A stretch of DNA of 12,727 nt from C7867-006 sp035438705 (GCA_035438705.1 DAORIV010000014.1:1-12727), one strand, 5' to 3'. Positions 5,417 through 11,574 are shown, counted from the stretch's first letter. Translations and numbers: made by a program. Notes: generated by a model not told the origin, from the letters alone.

Positions 5417-5488
5417 TGCTCTCGCCAGGAATCGAACCTGGATCGCCAGCTTCGCAGGCCAGCATTCTATCCATTAAACTACAAGAGC
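5417..5488 (-). tRNA. tRNA-Arg(GCG)
   Basis: Minus-strand acceptor GCTCTTG pairs with CGAGAGC (one G-U); D-arm GTTT-AATGGATA-GAAT; anticodon stem CTGGC/GCTGG with two G-U pairs and loop CTGCGAA puts anticodon GCG at 5455-5453, reading CGC/CGU arginine codons. T-arm CCAGG-TTCGATT-CCTGG; discriminator A. CCA is not encoded. The D-arm closely resembles tRNA-Arg(TCT) at 9285. Confidence 0.9.
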
Positions 5489-5498
5489 AGTAAACAAA

Positions 5499-5526
5499 AA
5501 TTAACACAAAAAACTTTCTATATCAA
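5499..5526 (-). promoter_or_regulatory. candidate promoter of tRNA-Arg(GCG)
   Basis: On the minus strand: TTGATA (5526-5521), 16-bp spacer, TTAATT (5504-5499), 10 nt before the tRNA. The -35 overlaps the end of the rpsT terminator. Confidence 0.4.
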
Positions 5527-5550
5527 AAAACCACCGGAGGGTGGTTTTTT
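5525..5550 (-). terminator. rho-independent terminator of rpsT
   Basis: A-tract, CCACC, short loop, GGTGG, T-tract, immediately after the rpsT stop. The A and T tracts make it nearly symmetric. Confidence 0.9.
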
Positions 5551-5551
5551 G

Positions 5552-5815
5552 TTACTGTGCCTTTTTAATCATTGCTACTAATCTCGATTTCTTTCTAGAA
5601 GCAGTATTAAGTTTTATTAAACCTGTTTTAACAGATTTATCTAGAACTTTTTGAACATTTTTCATGTACTCTACTGCACCTTTAATATCTTTTTTAGATA
5701 CAAGAGCCTTAAGGTTTTTTACAGCCTTATTAATAGCATCTTTTTTTCTTAGGTTGAAAACTCTTTTCTTTCCAGAGTTTCTCAGCGCTTTCTTTGCAGA
5801 TTTTGTTATTGGCAT
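5552..5815 (-). CDS. rpsT: 30S ribosomal protein S20
   Basis: 87-residue, very lysine-rich helical protein that binds 16S rRNA early in 30S assembly. MPITKSAKKALRNSGKKR at the N-terminus and the C-terminal TGLIKLNTASRKKSRL are typical of S20, and the length is the usual one. The ATG at 5815 has a -10 box 7 nt upstream and no Shine-Dalgarno sequence. A strong terminator follows the stop. Divergent from ruvA across 75 bp. Confidence 0.96.
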   Translation of the reverse strand: MPITKSAKKALRNSGKKRVFNLRKKDAINKAVKNLKALVSKKDIKGAVEYMKNVQKVLDKSVKTGLIKLNTASRKKSRLVAMIKKAQ

Positions 5816-5822
5816 AAGGCAG

Positions 5823-5851
5823 ATACTATAACATATTCATAAATAAATCAA
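5823..5851 (-). promoter_or_regulatory. promoter of rpsT (leaderless)
   Basis: Minus strand: -35 TTGATT (5851-5846), 17-bp spacer, -10 TAGTAT (5828-5823), then 7 nt to the ATG. The start point should coincide with the start codon. Confidence 0.65.
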
Positions 5852-5878
5852 CCCCTACTTGGCTTTCATGAAATAATG

Positions 5879-5884
5879 TATTAT
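5879..5884 (+). promoter_or_regulatory. -10 box of ruvA (leaderless)
   Basis: TATTAT ends 6 nt before the ATG at 5891. A TACTTG-like -35 lies about 17 bp upstream but is poor. Confidence 0.5.
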
Positions 5885-5890
5885 TAGCAC

Positions 5891-6445
5891 ATGATCGGAT
5901 ATTTGAAGGGGACATTATTACAACAGGACTTGAAATCAGTCATTTTAGACGTATCTGGAGTTGGGTATAAAATATATACAAACTCAGCTAGTCTGGATTC
6001 TGGGAAAAATACAACGTATGAGTTTTGGACATATATGGCAGTTAGAGAGAATGCTCTTGATTTATATGGTTTTTTGACCAAAGAAGAGCTTGGTTTTTTT
6101 GAGTTGCTTATAACTGTTTCGGGGATAGGTCCAAAATCTGCAATGAGTATACTTTCAGTAGCAAGTATCTCACATTTAAAGAACGCAATTATTTCTGGAG
6201 ACACAACCCACTTGGTAAAAGTATCTGGGGTGGGTAAAAAGAATGCCGAAAAAATTGTTTTAGAACTTAAGGATAAGTTATCTTCATCTGGAGAAGATTT
6301 TTATAGTTCAGGAGATGTGGATGTTATAGAAGCTTTGAAATCACTTGGTTATGGAGAAAGAGAGTCAAGAGATGCCTTGAAGAAAATTACTGGAACTCAT
6401 ACTACAAGTGAGAAAATAAAAAAAGTATTAAAATTATTATCTTAA
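5891..6445 (+). CDS. ruvA: Holliday junction branch-migration protein RuvA
   Basis: 184-residue tetrameric junction-binding subunit that loads the RuvB motor during recombinational repair. The OB-fold (about 1-62) begins MIGYLKGTLL and includes the pin region VRENALDLYGF, with E53 and D57 near the acidic pin. Two helix-hairpin-helix motifs follow: VSGIGPKSA (76-84) and VSGVGKKNAEKI (111-122). The small C-terminal RuvB-contact domain (about 142-184) has EALKSLGYGERESRDALKKI. The length is slightly below the usual 190-205 because the linker is short. The ATG at 5891 is fixed by the family N-terminus. Confidence 0.97.
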   Translation: MIGYLKGTLLQQDLKSVILDVSGVGYKIYTNSASLDSGKNTTYEFWTYMAVRENALDLYGFLTKEELGFFELLITVSGIGPKSAMSILSVASISHLKNAIISGDTTHLVKVSGVGKKNAEKIVLELKDKLSSSGEDFYSSGDVDVIEALKSLGYGERESRDALKKITGTHTTSEKIKKVLKLLS

Positions 6446-6455
6446 AATATTATTT

Positions 6456-6785
6456 ATGACAATATCAATTGATGATTTTAAAAAAATTGAAATAAAGATA
6501 GGTGAAATATTATCTGCAGAAAAAGTGGAGGGTTCCGATAAGTTATTGAGATTAGAAGTTTCATTTTCTGAAGAAACTCCAAGACAAATTGTATCGGGAA
6601 TATCATCATTTTATCCTGAACCAAGTGGCTTGGTCGGTAAAAAATGTGCTTTTGCTACAAATCTTGAACCAAGAACTATAAAAGGATTAGAAAGTCAGGG
6701 TATGATACTTGCAGTAAGTGGAGAAAATTTTTTCTCACTACTTAGTGTTAATGAAAATGTTACTCCAGGTGCAAGTGTTAATTAA
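6456..6785 (+). CDS. stand-alone tRNA-binding OB-fold protein (MetRS C-terminal/CsaA-like)
   Basis: 109-residue protein consisting of one tRNA-binding domain (Trbp111/CsaA/EMAPII type). DFKKIEIKIGEILSAEKVEG is the usual first strand; DKLLRLEVSF and RQIVSGIS follow; the end has LVGKKCAFATNLEPRTIKG and ESQGMILA, conserved in the C-terminal domain of bacterial methionyl-tRNA synthetase. It may help a synthetase hold tRNA in trans or act alone as a structure-specific tRNA binder; the sequence cannot decide. It begins 10 nt after ruvA without a Shine-Dalgarno sequence and is probably co-transcribed. Confidence 0.88.
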   Translation: MTISIDDFKKIEIKIGEILSAEKVEGSDKLLRLEVSFSEETPRQIVSGISSFYPEPSGLVGKKCAFATNLEPRTIKGLESQGMILAVSGENFFSLLSVNENVTPGASVN

Positions 6786-6791
6786 TTTTTA

Positions 6792-6821
6792 TTGTTATTG
6801 TATCTTTGTATAAGGTATAAT
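6792..6821 (+). promoter_or_regulatory. promoter of the pilMNO operon (leaderless)
   Basis: -35 TTGTTA (6792-6797), 18-bp spacer, perfect TATAAT (6816-6821), then 7 nt to the pilM ATG. Confidence 0.65.
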
Positions 6822-6828
6822 TATTACA

Positions 6829-7797
6829 ATGAATCTAAAGAAAATTTTTCAAGCATTTCCAGCTCCAAAATTTTTAGACATTCCTTATGCTGGGATAATG
6901 ATTTCTGACTCATATGTTAGATGTGTTTCTTTTGTTAAAAAGAATGGTATACATCATTTGGATAAATATACAGAAAGACCAATAAAACCTGGATCAGTTG
7001 TTGATGGTCAGATTAATAACACAGAAGAGCTTGTTAGTATACTTTCAGAAATTAAAAAAGACCTTAATCTTAAATTTGTAAAAATATCTTTACCTGAAGA
7101 AAAGGCTTATCTTTTTACAGCTAAAATACCAGCTGTAGGGGAAGATGAAATAAAAAGTGCGATAGAATCTAAAATGGAAGAGAATGTCCCCGTGTCACCC
7201 TCAGAGTTAACCTTTGACTATAAACTTTTCGAAAGACCTGAGAAAGATCTAATTGATGTCGTTGTCTCTGCCTTGCCAATCAAAATAATTGACTCATACG
7301 TTGATATAGCAACTAGATCAAATTTATCTTTAATTTCACTAGAGATAGAGTCTCAAGCGGTTACCCGTGCAATTGTTCCAGCAAATAATAACAACACGTC
7401 ATTGATTATTAATTTTTCAAAAGATAAGTTTGGTTTGTATGTATCAACTTCTAGAGTGGTTAGATTTACTTCTACAATTCAAACAAGGGGCGAGTCATCA
7501 AATAATCCAGCTTTTCTTATGCAGGAAGTAAAAAGGTTGTATACATATTGGCATACACTTAAAGAAAATGTAGGTAAACCTGAGAGACAAATAAGTCAGA
7601 TATATATATGTGGAGAGGGTGCTGATGATTCATTGGTTTCTTTTGTTGCAACACACAGTAAAACACCCACAGAGTTAGCTAATGTGTGGCTAAATGCATT
7701 TGATATAAATAAAAATGTTCCTGAAATTCCATTTAATGATTCATTAAAATACGCTGGAGCCATAGGGCTAGCTATACCTTCTAAAATACTTGTATAA
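6829..7797 (+). CDS. pilM: type IV pilus assembly protein PilM
   Basis: 322-residue actin-like ATPase of the FtsA/PilM family that sits on the cytoplasmic face of the inner membrane and links the pilus assembly motor to PilN. The N-terminal strand AGIMISDSYVRCVSF is the phosphate-1 region; GSVVDGQINNTEELVSIL and VKISLPEEKAYLFTAKIP are typical of the second part; YICGEGADDSLVSF is the later nucleotide-site region; the C-terminal YAGAIGLAIPSK closes the family signature. The canonical N-terminal PilN-anchor pattern is not evident. First gene of a four-gene operon; ATG 7 nt after a perfect -10. Confidence 0.9.
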   Translation: MNLKKIFQAFPAPKFLDIPYAGIMISDSYVRCVSFVKKNGIHHLDKYTERPIKPGSVVDGQINNTEELVSILSEIKKDLNLKFVKISLPEEKAYLFTAKIPAVGEDEIKSAIESKMEENVPVSPSELTFDYKLFERPEKDLIDVVVSALPIKIIDSYVDIATRSNLSLISLEIESQAVTRAIVPANNNNTSLIINFSKDKFGLYVSTSRVVRFTSTIQTRGESSNNPAFLMQEVKRLYTYWHTLKENVGKPERQISQIYICGEGADDSLVSFVATHSKTPTELANVWLNAFDINKNVPEIPFNDSLKYAGAIGLAIPSKILV

Positions 7798-7801
7798 AAA
7801 T

Positions 7802-8341
7802 ATGTTTAATTTACTACCCGAAAATCTAAAAGAGCAGATAAAAAAGGATTACCATCTACGGTTGTCTATTATAGTGTTGTCTTTTGTTATTCTGTCACAG
7901 ATTTCATTTCTAATTTTTCTTTTTCCTAGTTGGCTCATTTCATATTATAAAGAAAAAGACTATTTGGTTAAAAATGACGAAATAAGTAAAAATATTTCTG
8001 CTATACCAGTGGCATCTACCACTGCTGTTATAAAATCACTTAATGAAAAATTATTAAACATAGACAGGACACTAGAGTATCCTGAAGTAATACCACTTAT
8101 TGATTCAGTTATCTCAACAAAGACATCTGCAATTAGGATAGGAGATATATCCTATACAGTTTCAGGTGTAAATAGTGGAGTTTTAAATATAAATGGTATG
8201 GGAGAAAAGCGGGAATCAATTGTAAACTATTCTGAAAATTTAAAGAAAATAGACTTATTTAAAAAAGTTGATCTTCCTATTTCAAATCTTGCTAAAGATA
8301 AAAATATTGATTTCTCGATAAGTATAAATATTGAAAAATAA
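7802..8341 (+). CDS. pilN: type IV pilus assembly protein PilN-like
   Basis: 179-residue bitopic inner-membrane protein. A short cytoplasmic N-terminus (FNLLPENLKEQIKKDYHLR) resembles the PilM-binding NLLP motif of PilN, followed by one transmembrane segment (about 20-44), a periplasm-side coiled-coil stretch and an alpha/beta domain ending in SISINIEK. A TTG four codons upstream (7790) overlaps pilM; the ATG at 7802, 4 nt after the pilM stop, is preferred because the NLLP motif follows directly. Sequence similarity to distant PilN proteins is low; the NLLP motif, topology and gene order carry the call. Confidence 0.85.
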   Translation: MFNLLPENLKEQIKKDYHLRLSIIVLSFVILSQISFLIFLFPSWLISYYKEKDYLVKNDEISKNISAIPVASTTAVIKSLNEKLLNIDRTLEYPEVIPLIDSVISTKTSAIRIGDISYTVSGVNSGVLNINGMGEKRESIVNYSENLKKIDLFKKVDLPISNLAKDKNIDFSISINIEK

Positions 8342-8342
8342 C

Positions 8343-8903
8343 ATGGAACAATCTAATTTTTTTAAAAAAATAATAGTTGGACTAAGTTTGTTATCACTGT
8401 TGCTTTTTGGTGTTATTTACTATGTGTACAGAGAAATTAGAATAAAAAATGAAACCATTCTTACCATAGAGCAAGATTTGAATTCAAAGAGTACAAAACA
8501 TGAATACTTAGCATCATTGCAAAAACTTTTTGAAAGTATTGAACCTAAAATTAACAAAGTAGAAAGCACAATTATACCAAAACAAGGAGAAGTTGCTTTT
8601 ATCGAAGATCTGGAAAGTATGGCAAGGAATTTGAATATAGATATTACAATTGATTCACTAAATTTAAGTTCTGATACAAAATCATCAACTACGACCTTAT
8701 CAGTATTAAATGTTAGGGCAAAATATTCTGGATCTTGGCCAAATGTTTACAGGTTTATTTCAGAAATGGAGTCACAAGAATATAAAGTAAAAATAAACAG
8801 AATAACTTTATCTAATCAGGAAGAGCTCACTGCAACAAGGAATCCAAATACACACAAGAATTGGCAAGGTGTTTTTGAAATTAGTGTATTAGAATACAAA
8901 TAA
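8343..8903 (+). CDS. pilO: type IV pilus assembly protein PilO-like
   Basis: 186-residue bitopic protein with a TM segment (about 10-29), a coiled coil (about 30-65) and a C-terminal ferredoxin-like domain containing GEVAFIEDLESMARNLNIDI and VRAKYSGSWPNVYRFISEME, the usual PilO core pattern. PilO forms heterodimers with PilN in the inner-membrane alignment complex. The ATG at 8343 begins 1 nt after the pilN stop; a TTG at 8331 is possible but would overlap. Gene order pilM-pilN-pilO supports the name. Confidence 0.87.
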   Translation: MEQSNFFKKIIVGLSLLSLLLFGVIYYVYREIRIKNETILTIEQDLNSKSTKHEYLASLQKLFESIEPKINKVESTIIPKQGEVAFIEDLESMARNLNIDITIDSLNLSSDTKSSTTTLSVLNVRAKYSGSWPNVYRFISEMESQEYKVKINRITLSNQEELTATRNPNTHKNWQGVFEISVLEYK

Positions 8904-8904
8904 A

Positions 8905-9240
8905 ATGAAAGAATATTTAGATAAAATAAAAAATTGGTATCAAGACTTCTCTTCAAAGAAAGTATCTTTTGAGAGAAGGGGTATTAAACCTAAAAAACAT
9001 TGGATGATAATTATCTTTTCAATGTTTATTTTGACTCTGGTTCTGATTGCTATTTCATCTTACTTTTATATAAAAGTAGAAAACGGAACATTGTTTAGTG
9101 TGCCAGAACGAGAGGAGATAAGTGAGATAAAAGTAAACAATAATTTATTGGATAAAATAGTTGAAGATTTTGATAACAGAGAAAGAAATCTTTCTGAAAT
9201 AAAGGCTGGTAAGGCAATACCAAATAATCCAAGTCTGTAG
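8905..9240 (+). CDS. one-TM protein of unknown function in the pil operon
   Basis: 111-residue protein not recognised. A basic cytoplasmic N-terminus (about 1-32, many K and R) is followed by one transmembrane segment (about 33-55) and a short acidic-basic helical outside part with EEISEIKVNNNLLDKIVEDF. It begins 1 nt after pilO with no leader and ends the run, so it is probably co-transcribed. In position it corresponds to where pilP lies in proteobacteria, but it has no lipobox or PilP beta domain, so that name is not supported. It ends with TAG, unlike the TAA stops of most neighbours. Confidence 0.65.
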   Translation: MKEYLDKIKNWYQDFSSKKVSFERRGIKPKKHWMIIIFSMFILTLVLIAISSYFYIKVENGTLFSVPEREEISEIKVNNNLLDKIVEDFDNRERNLSEIKAGKAIPNNPSL

Positions 9241-9272
9241 AGGGTTAACATAAGTAGAAAAGTATGTTAGTG

Positions 9273-9278
9273 TATTAC
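9273..9278 (+). promoter_or_regulatory. -10 box upstream of tRNA-Arg(TCT)
   Basis: TATTAC preceded directly by TG, ending 6 nt before the tRNA 5' end. No good -35 seen. Confidence 0.35.
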
Positions 9279-9284
9279 TGTTTT

Positions 9285-9356
9285 GCTTTCGTAGTTCAAT
9301 GGATAGAACAGAGCTCTTCTAAGGCTTTGATGTAGGTTCGATTCCTACCGAAAGCA
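9285..9356 (+). tRNA. tRNA-Arg(TCT)
   Basis: Acceptor GCTTTCG/CGAAAGC; D-arm GTTC-AATGGATA-GAAC; anticodon stem GAGCT/GGCTT with loop CTTCTAA places TCT at 9318-9320, reading AGA/AGG. T-arm GTAGG-TTCGATT-CCTAC. Discriminator A; CCA not encoded. Confidence 0.95.
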
Positions 9357-9364
9357 CATAGTTA

Positions 9365-9393
9365 TTGATAAATATTTAAAAATGAGTTAATGT
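9365..9393 (+). promoter_or_regulatory. candidate promoter of tRNA-Val
   Basis: TTGATA (9365-9370), 17-bp spacer, TAATGT (9388-9393), 8 nt before the tRNA 5' end. Co-transcription from the tRNA-Arg promoter is the alternative. Confidence 0.45.
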
Positions 9394-9401
9394 TTTTTAA
9401 T

Positions 9402-9474
9402 GCGCGGTTAGCTCAGTTGGTAGAGCAACCCGTTTACACCGGGTAGGTCACAGGTTCGAGTCCTGTATCGCGCA
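9402..9474 (+). tRNA. tRNA-Val(TAC)
   Basis: Acceptor GCGCGGT pairs with ATCGCGC; D-arm GCTCAGTTGGTAGAGC; anticodon stem ACCCG/CGGGT with loop TTTACAC gives TAC at 9435-9437. T-arm ACAGG-TTCGAGT-CCTGT. Discriminator A; CCA not encoded. Confidence 0.97.
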
Positions 9475-9485
9475 CAAGACGAAAC

Positions 9486-9509
9486 AAATCTGCTTAACGC
9501 AGATTTTTT
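9486..9509 (+). terminator. terminator of tRNA-Val
   Basis: AAATCTGC, loop TTAAC, GCAGATTT and further T residues. It is the tip of a 23-nt-per-arm inverted repeat (9471-9493 with 9499-9521) that reaches back into the tRNA 3' end. Confidence 0.85.
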
Positions 9510-9604
9510 CGTACTTGTGCGAACCGGAGCGCGACGGCGCGAGGTCGGGTCGGGAAAGTTTTTGAGCCCAAAAACTATTCCTGACCACAAGAAACAAATC
9601 TGCT
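9499..9604 (+). repeat. multi-hairpin element carrying inverted and direct copies of the tRNA-Val 3' end
   Basis: Inverted copy 9499-9521 of the tRNA end plus terminator arm, continuing as CGAACC, the inverse of the T-loop region, with the intervening 14 bases missing. The core (9524-9586) has GCGC/GCGC around GACG, the stem AGTTTTT (9557-9563) with AAAAACT (9570-9576), and GGTCGGG (9543-9549) with CCTGACC (9580-9586, one G-U). A direct copy (9586-9604, CACAAG plus AAACAAATCTGCT) repeats 9473-9494 with a 3-base gap. The core shares CGGAGCG, GCGCGAG, GGAAA and CCTGACC with the tRNA-Ser element. Confidence 0.8.
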
Positions 9605-9633
9605 ACACATTAGAATTTTTTATTAAAATAATG

Positions 9634-9639
9634 TATTAT
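9634..9639 (+). promoter_or_regulatory. -10 box of uppS (near-leaderless)
   Basis: TATTAT preceded by TG, ending 8 nt before the ATG at 9648. Confidence 0.45.
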
Positions 9640-9647
9640 TTTTTTAA

Positions 9648-10343
9648 ATGAACAATGAAATTAAAGTTCCAAAATGTGTGGGGATAATAATGGATGGAAA
9701 TAGAAGGTGGGCTAGGAACAGAGATTTACCCTTATTTGAGGGACATAGGCAGGGAGGAGAAATTTTAAAAAATACAATAGGATGGGCAAGAGATTTGGGA
9801 GTGGAGCATATTATTTTTTATACATTTTCTACTGAGAATTGGAAAAGGGCAGAAGAAGAGGTTTCATATCTCATTGATCTAATCGGTACATTCATAACTA
9901 AACATTTAGACTATTTTCATAGTGAGGGTGGTGTAATACATTATGTTGGAGATATAACAAAATTTTCTGCTGATTTGCAGGATTCACTAAAGAATTCAGA
10001 AGAAAAAACAAAAAATAACAAAGGTCCGCATGTATATTTTGCATTAAATTATGGTGGTCGTGCAGAAATACTTTCAGCGGTAAAGAGAATAGTAAGTGAG
10101 AATCCAAAAGAAGAAGAAATTACAGAAGAATATTTTGGTAAGTTTTTACAAACAGGGGAAATGCCCGATCCTGATGTTATTATTCGTACATCTGGAGAAA
10201 TTAGGCTTTCAGGTTTTCTGCCATGGCAGAGTGTATATAGTGAGCTATTTTTTACAAAAACACTTTGGCCAGATTTTTCTAAACAAGAGTTTGAGAGTAT
10301 ATTAGAGGAGTTTTCAAATAGAGATAGAAGAAGAGGTAAATAA
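9648..10343 (+). CDS. uppS: cis-isoprenyl diphosphate synthase (UppS)
   Basis: 231-residue cytosolic/membrane-associated enzyme that condenses isopentenyl diphosphate units onto farnesyl diphosphate to make undecaprenyl diphosphate, the lipid carrier for cell-wall and surface polysaccharides. Family motifs appear in order: GIIMDGNRRWA (12-22) with catalytic D16, EGHRQGG (31-37), FYTFSTENWKR (57-67), LNYGGRAEI (133-141) and IIRTSGEIRLSGFLPWQSVY (178-197) with the diphosphate-binding R180, R186 and S188. The usual RTGGE...NF is here RTSGE...GF. WPDF closes the family. First gene of uppS-rluA-like; the ATG follows a -10 box at 8 nt. Confidence 0.96.
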   Translation: MNNEIKVPKCVGIIMDGNRRWARNRDLPLFEGHRQGGEILKNTIGWARDLGVEHIIFYTFSTENWKRAEEEVSYLIDLIGTFITKHLDYFHSEGGVIHYVGDITKFSADLQDSLKNSEEKTKNNKGPHVYFALNYGGRAEILSAVKRIVSENPKEEEITEEYFGKFLQTGEMPDPDVIIRTSGEIRLSGFLPWQSVYSELFFTKTLWPDFSKQEFESILEEFSNRDRRRGK

Positions 10344-10344
10344 A

Positions 10345-11064
10345 ATGAACATAGAAATTTTATACGAGGATGACGAAGTTATCGCAATTAACAAGCCAGC
10401 GGGTTTAGTTGTACATAGTGATGGAAAAACAAAAGAGCAAACTCTGGTGGATTGGATATTGCAGAAGTATCCAGAATTAAAAGATGTTGGAGAGTCAGGA
10501 AAAACATCAACAGGGGAGGTGGTTCCGAGACCTGGGATTGTGCATAGATTAGATAGAGAAACTTCTGGAGTTATGCTTGTTGCAAAAACTGAAGAATCTT
10601 TTCAAGGTTTAAAAAAACAATTTCAAAACCATGAAATTGAAAAAGTTTATGAAGCTTTTGTGGTGGGTGAAATGAAAAATGATGAAGGTACAATAGATAG
10701 ATCAATAAGTAGGAGCGGTAGGGATTTTAGAATGTGGACTGCACAAAGAGGGGGAAGAGGGGAACAAAGAGATGCCGTAACTGATTACAAAGTTTTAATA
10801 AGATCAATGGGGTATAGTTTGGTAGAAGTCCATCCAAAAACTGGCAGAACTCATCAGATAAGGGTTCATTTTAAAGCAATAAATTATCCATTGGTCGCTG
10901 ATATTTTATATGGTAAGGGTAGAGAAAATATCTTAGGTTTTCAAAGATTGGCACTGCATTCTAAACAAGTAACTTTTAATGATTTGCTGGGTAAGGAACA
11001 TACAATTATAGCCCCTTATCCAAAAGATTTTGAGGAAGCTAGGGCTATATTGCAAAGTGCCTAA
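10345..11064 (+). CDS. RluA-family pseudouridine synthase
   Basis: 239-residue enzyme converting uridine to pseudouridine in rRNA and/or tRNA. The catalytic aspartate D70 sits in GIVHRLDRETSGVMLVAK (64-81); upstream are EVIAINKPAGLVVH, and downstream HPKTGRTHQIRVHF and DILYGKG, all RluA/RluC/RluD motifs. The N-terminal S4 domain of RluC/RluD is absent, so this is a catalytic-domain-only member and the target site cannot be named. It begins 1 nt after the uppS stop; GAGG about 9 nt upstream within the uppS tail is one of the few Shine-Dalgarno-like sequences in the window. Confidence 0.93.
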   Translation: MNIEILYEDDEVIAINKPAGLVVHSDGKTKEQTLVDWILQKYPELKDVGESGKTSTGEVVPRPGIVHRLDRETSGVMLVAKTEESFQGLKKQFQNHEIEKVYEAFVVGEMKNDEGTIDRSISRSGRDFRMWTAQRGGRGEQRDAVTDYKVLIRSMGYSLVEVHPKTGRTHQIRVHFKAINYPLVADILYGKGRENILGFQRLALHSKQVTFNDLLGKEHTIIAPYPKDFEEARAILQSA

Positions 11065-11078
11065 AGCTATGTTAGATT
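11050..11078 (+). promoter_or_regulatory. promoter of rplS inside the end of the upstream gene
   Basis: -35 TTGCAA (11050-11055), 17-bp spacer, -10 TAGATT (11073-11078), 9 nt before the rplS ATG. The -35 is within the last codons of the pseudouridine synthase gene. Confidence 0.55.
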
Positions 11079-11087
11079 GTAAGTCTT

Positions 11088-11522
11088 ATGACAGAGGCAC
11101 AAACAACAGTCCAAACACCTGTGAAGGTTGCAGATAGAAAGAAACTAGATATTAGATCTGGTGATACTATTCGTGTTTGGCAAAAAATCGTTGAAAAAGG
11201 TAAGACAAGACTTCAGGCTTTTGAAGGTCTAGTTATTGCTGTAAAACATGGAAAAGAAGCAGGGGCGACATTTACAGTAAGAAGAGTTGCTTCAGGAGTA
11301 GGCGTTGAGAAAATTTTCCCGCTATATTCTCCGATGATTGATTCTATTGAAACAATAAAAAGATCAAAGGTTAGAAGAGCTAAGCTTTACCACATAAGAG
11401 ATAAAGCAGCTAAAGAGATCAGAAGACAAATGAGAAACATGAGAGCTCTTCCAGATAACTCTCCAAGTGAGGAAACTCCAGAATCATCAGAAGTTAAGGA
11501 AGAAGTAGTAGTTACAGAATAA
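11088..11522 (+). CDS. rplS: 50S ribosomal protein L19
   Basis: 144-residue ribosomal protein at the subunit interface. The core DIRSGDTIRVWQKIVEKGK, QAFEGLVIAVKHG, FTVRRVASGVGVEKIFPLYS and the basic C-terminal helix RRAKLYHIRDKAAKEIRRQ are diagnostic. Two ends differ from the typical 115-residue protein: the usual N-terminal helix is replaced by a short threonine/valine-rich leader (MTEAQTTVQTPVKVADRKK), and an acidic tail of about 25 residues (PSEETPESSEVKEEVVVTE) follows the core. It has its own promoter and a strong terminator. Confidence 0.96.
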   Translation: MTEAQTTVQTPVKVADRKKLDIRSGDTIRVWQKIVEKGKTRLQAFEGLVIAVKHGKEAGATFTVRRVASGVGVEKIFPLYSPMIDSIETIKRSKVRRAKLYHIRDKAAKEIRRQMRNMRALPDNSPSEETPESSEVKEEVVVTE

Positions 11523-11547
11523 AGCACATTACGTGCTTTATTTTTTT
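11518..11547 (+). terminator. rho-independent terminator of rplS
   Basis: 10-bp stem AATAAAGCAC (11518-11527) with GTGCTTTATT (11533-11542), loop ATTAC, then a T run; the stem overlaps the stop codon. Confidence 0.93.
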
Positions 11548-11562
11548 GTAACAATTTTTTGC

Positions 11563-11568
11563 TATAAT
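11563..11568 (+). promoter_or_regulatory. -10 box of the PPOX-type gene (leaderless)
   Basis: Perfect TATAAT ending 6 nt before the ATG at 11575; this selects that ATG over a longer frame beginning at 11533. Confidence 0.6.
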
Positions 11569-11574
11569 TTATAT

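Noticed and set aside
5325..5507. Minus-strand open frame of 60 codons
   Set aside because: It is the sense strand of tRNA-Arg(GCG) and its downstream element read as protein.
9246..9269. TAACATA/TATGTTA inverted repeat after the pil operon as a terminator
   Set aside because: Stem is entirely AT-rich apart from one pair, loop is 10 nt and no U tract follows; may be chance.
9408..9590. Minus-strand open frame of 60 codons
   Set aside because: It is the antisense of tRNA-Val plus the repeat element; the CARYRTRTCDLPG type peptide is a well-known antisense-tRNA artefact.
9898..10305. Overlapping 69-codon frames on both strands inside uppS
   Set aside because: Shadows of the uppS coding sequence with no recognisable protein features.
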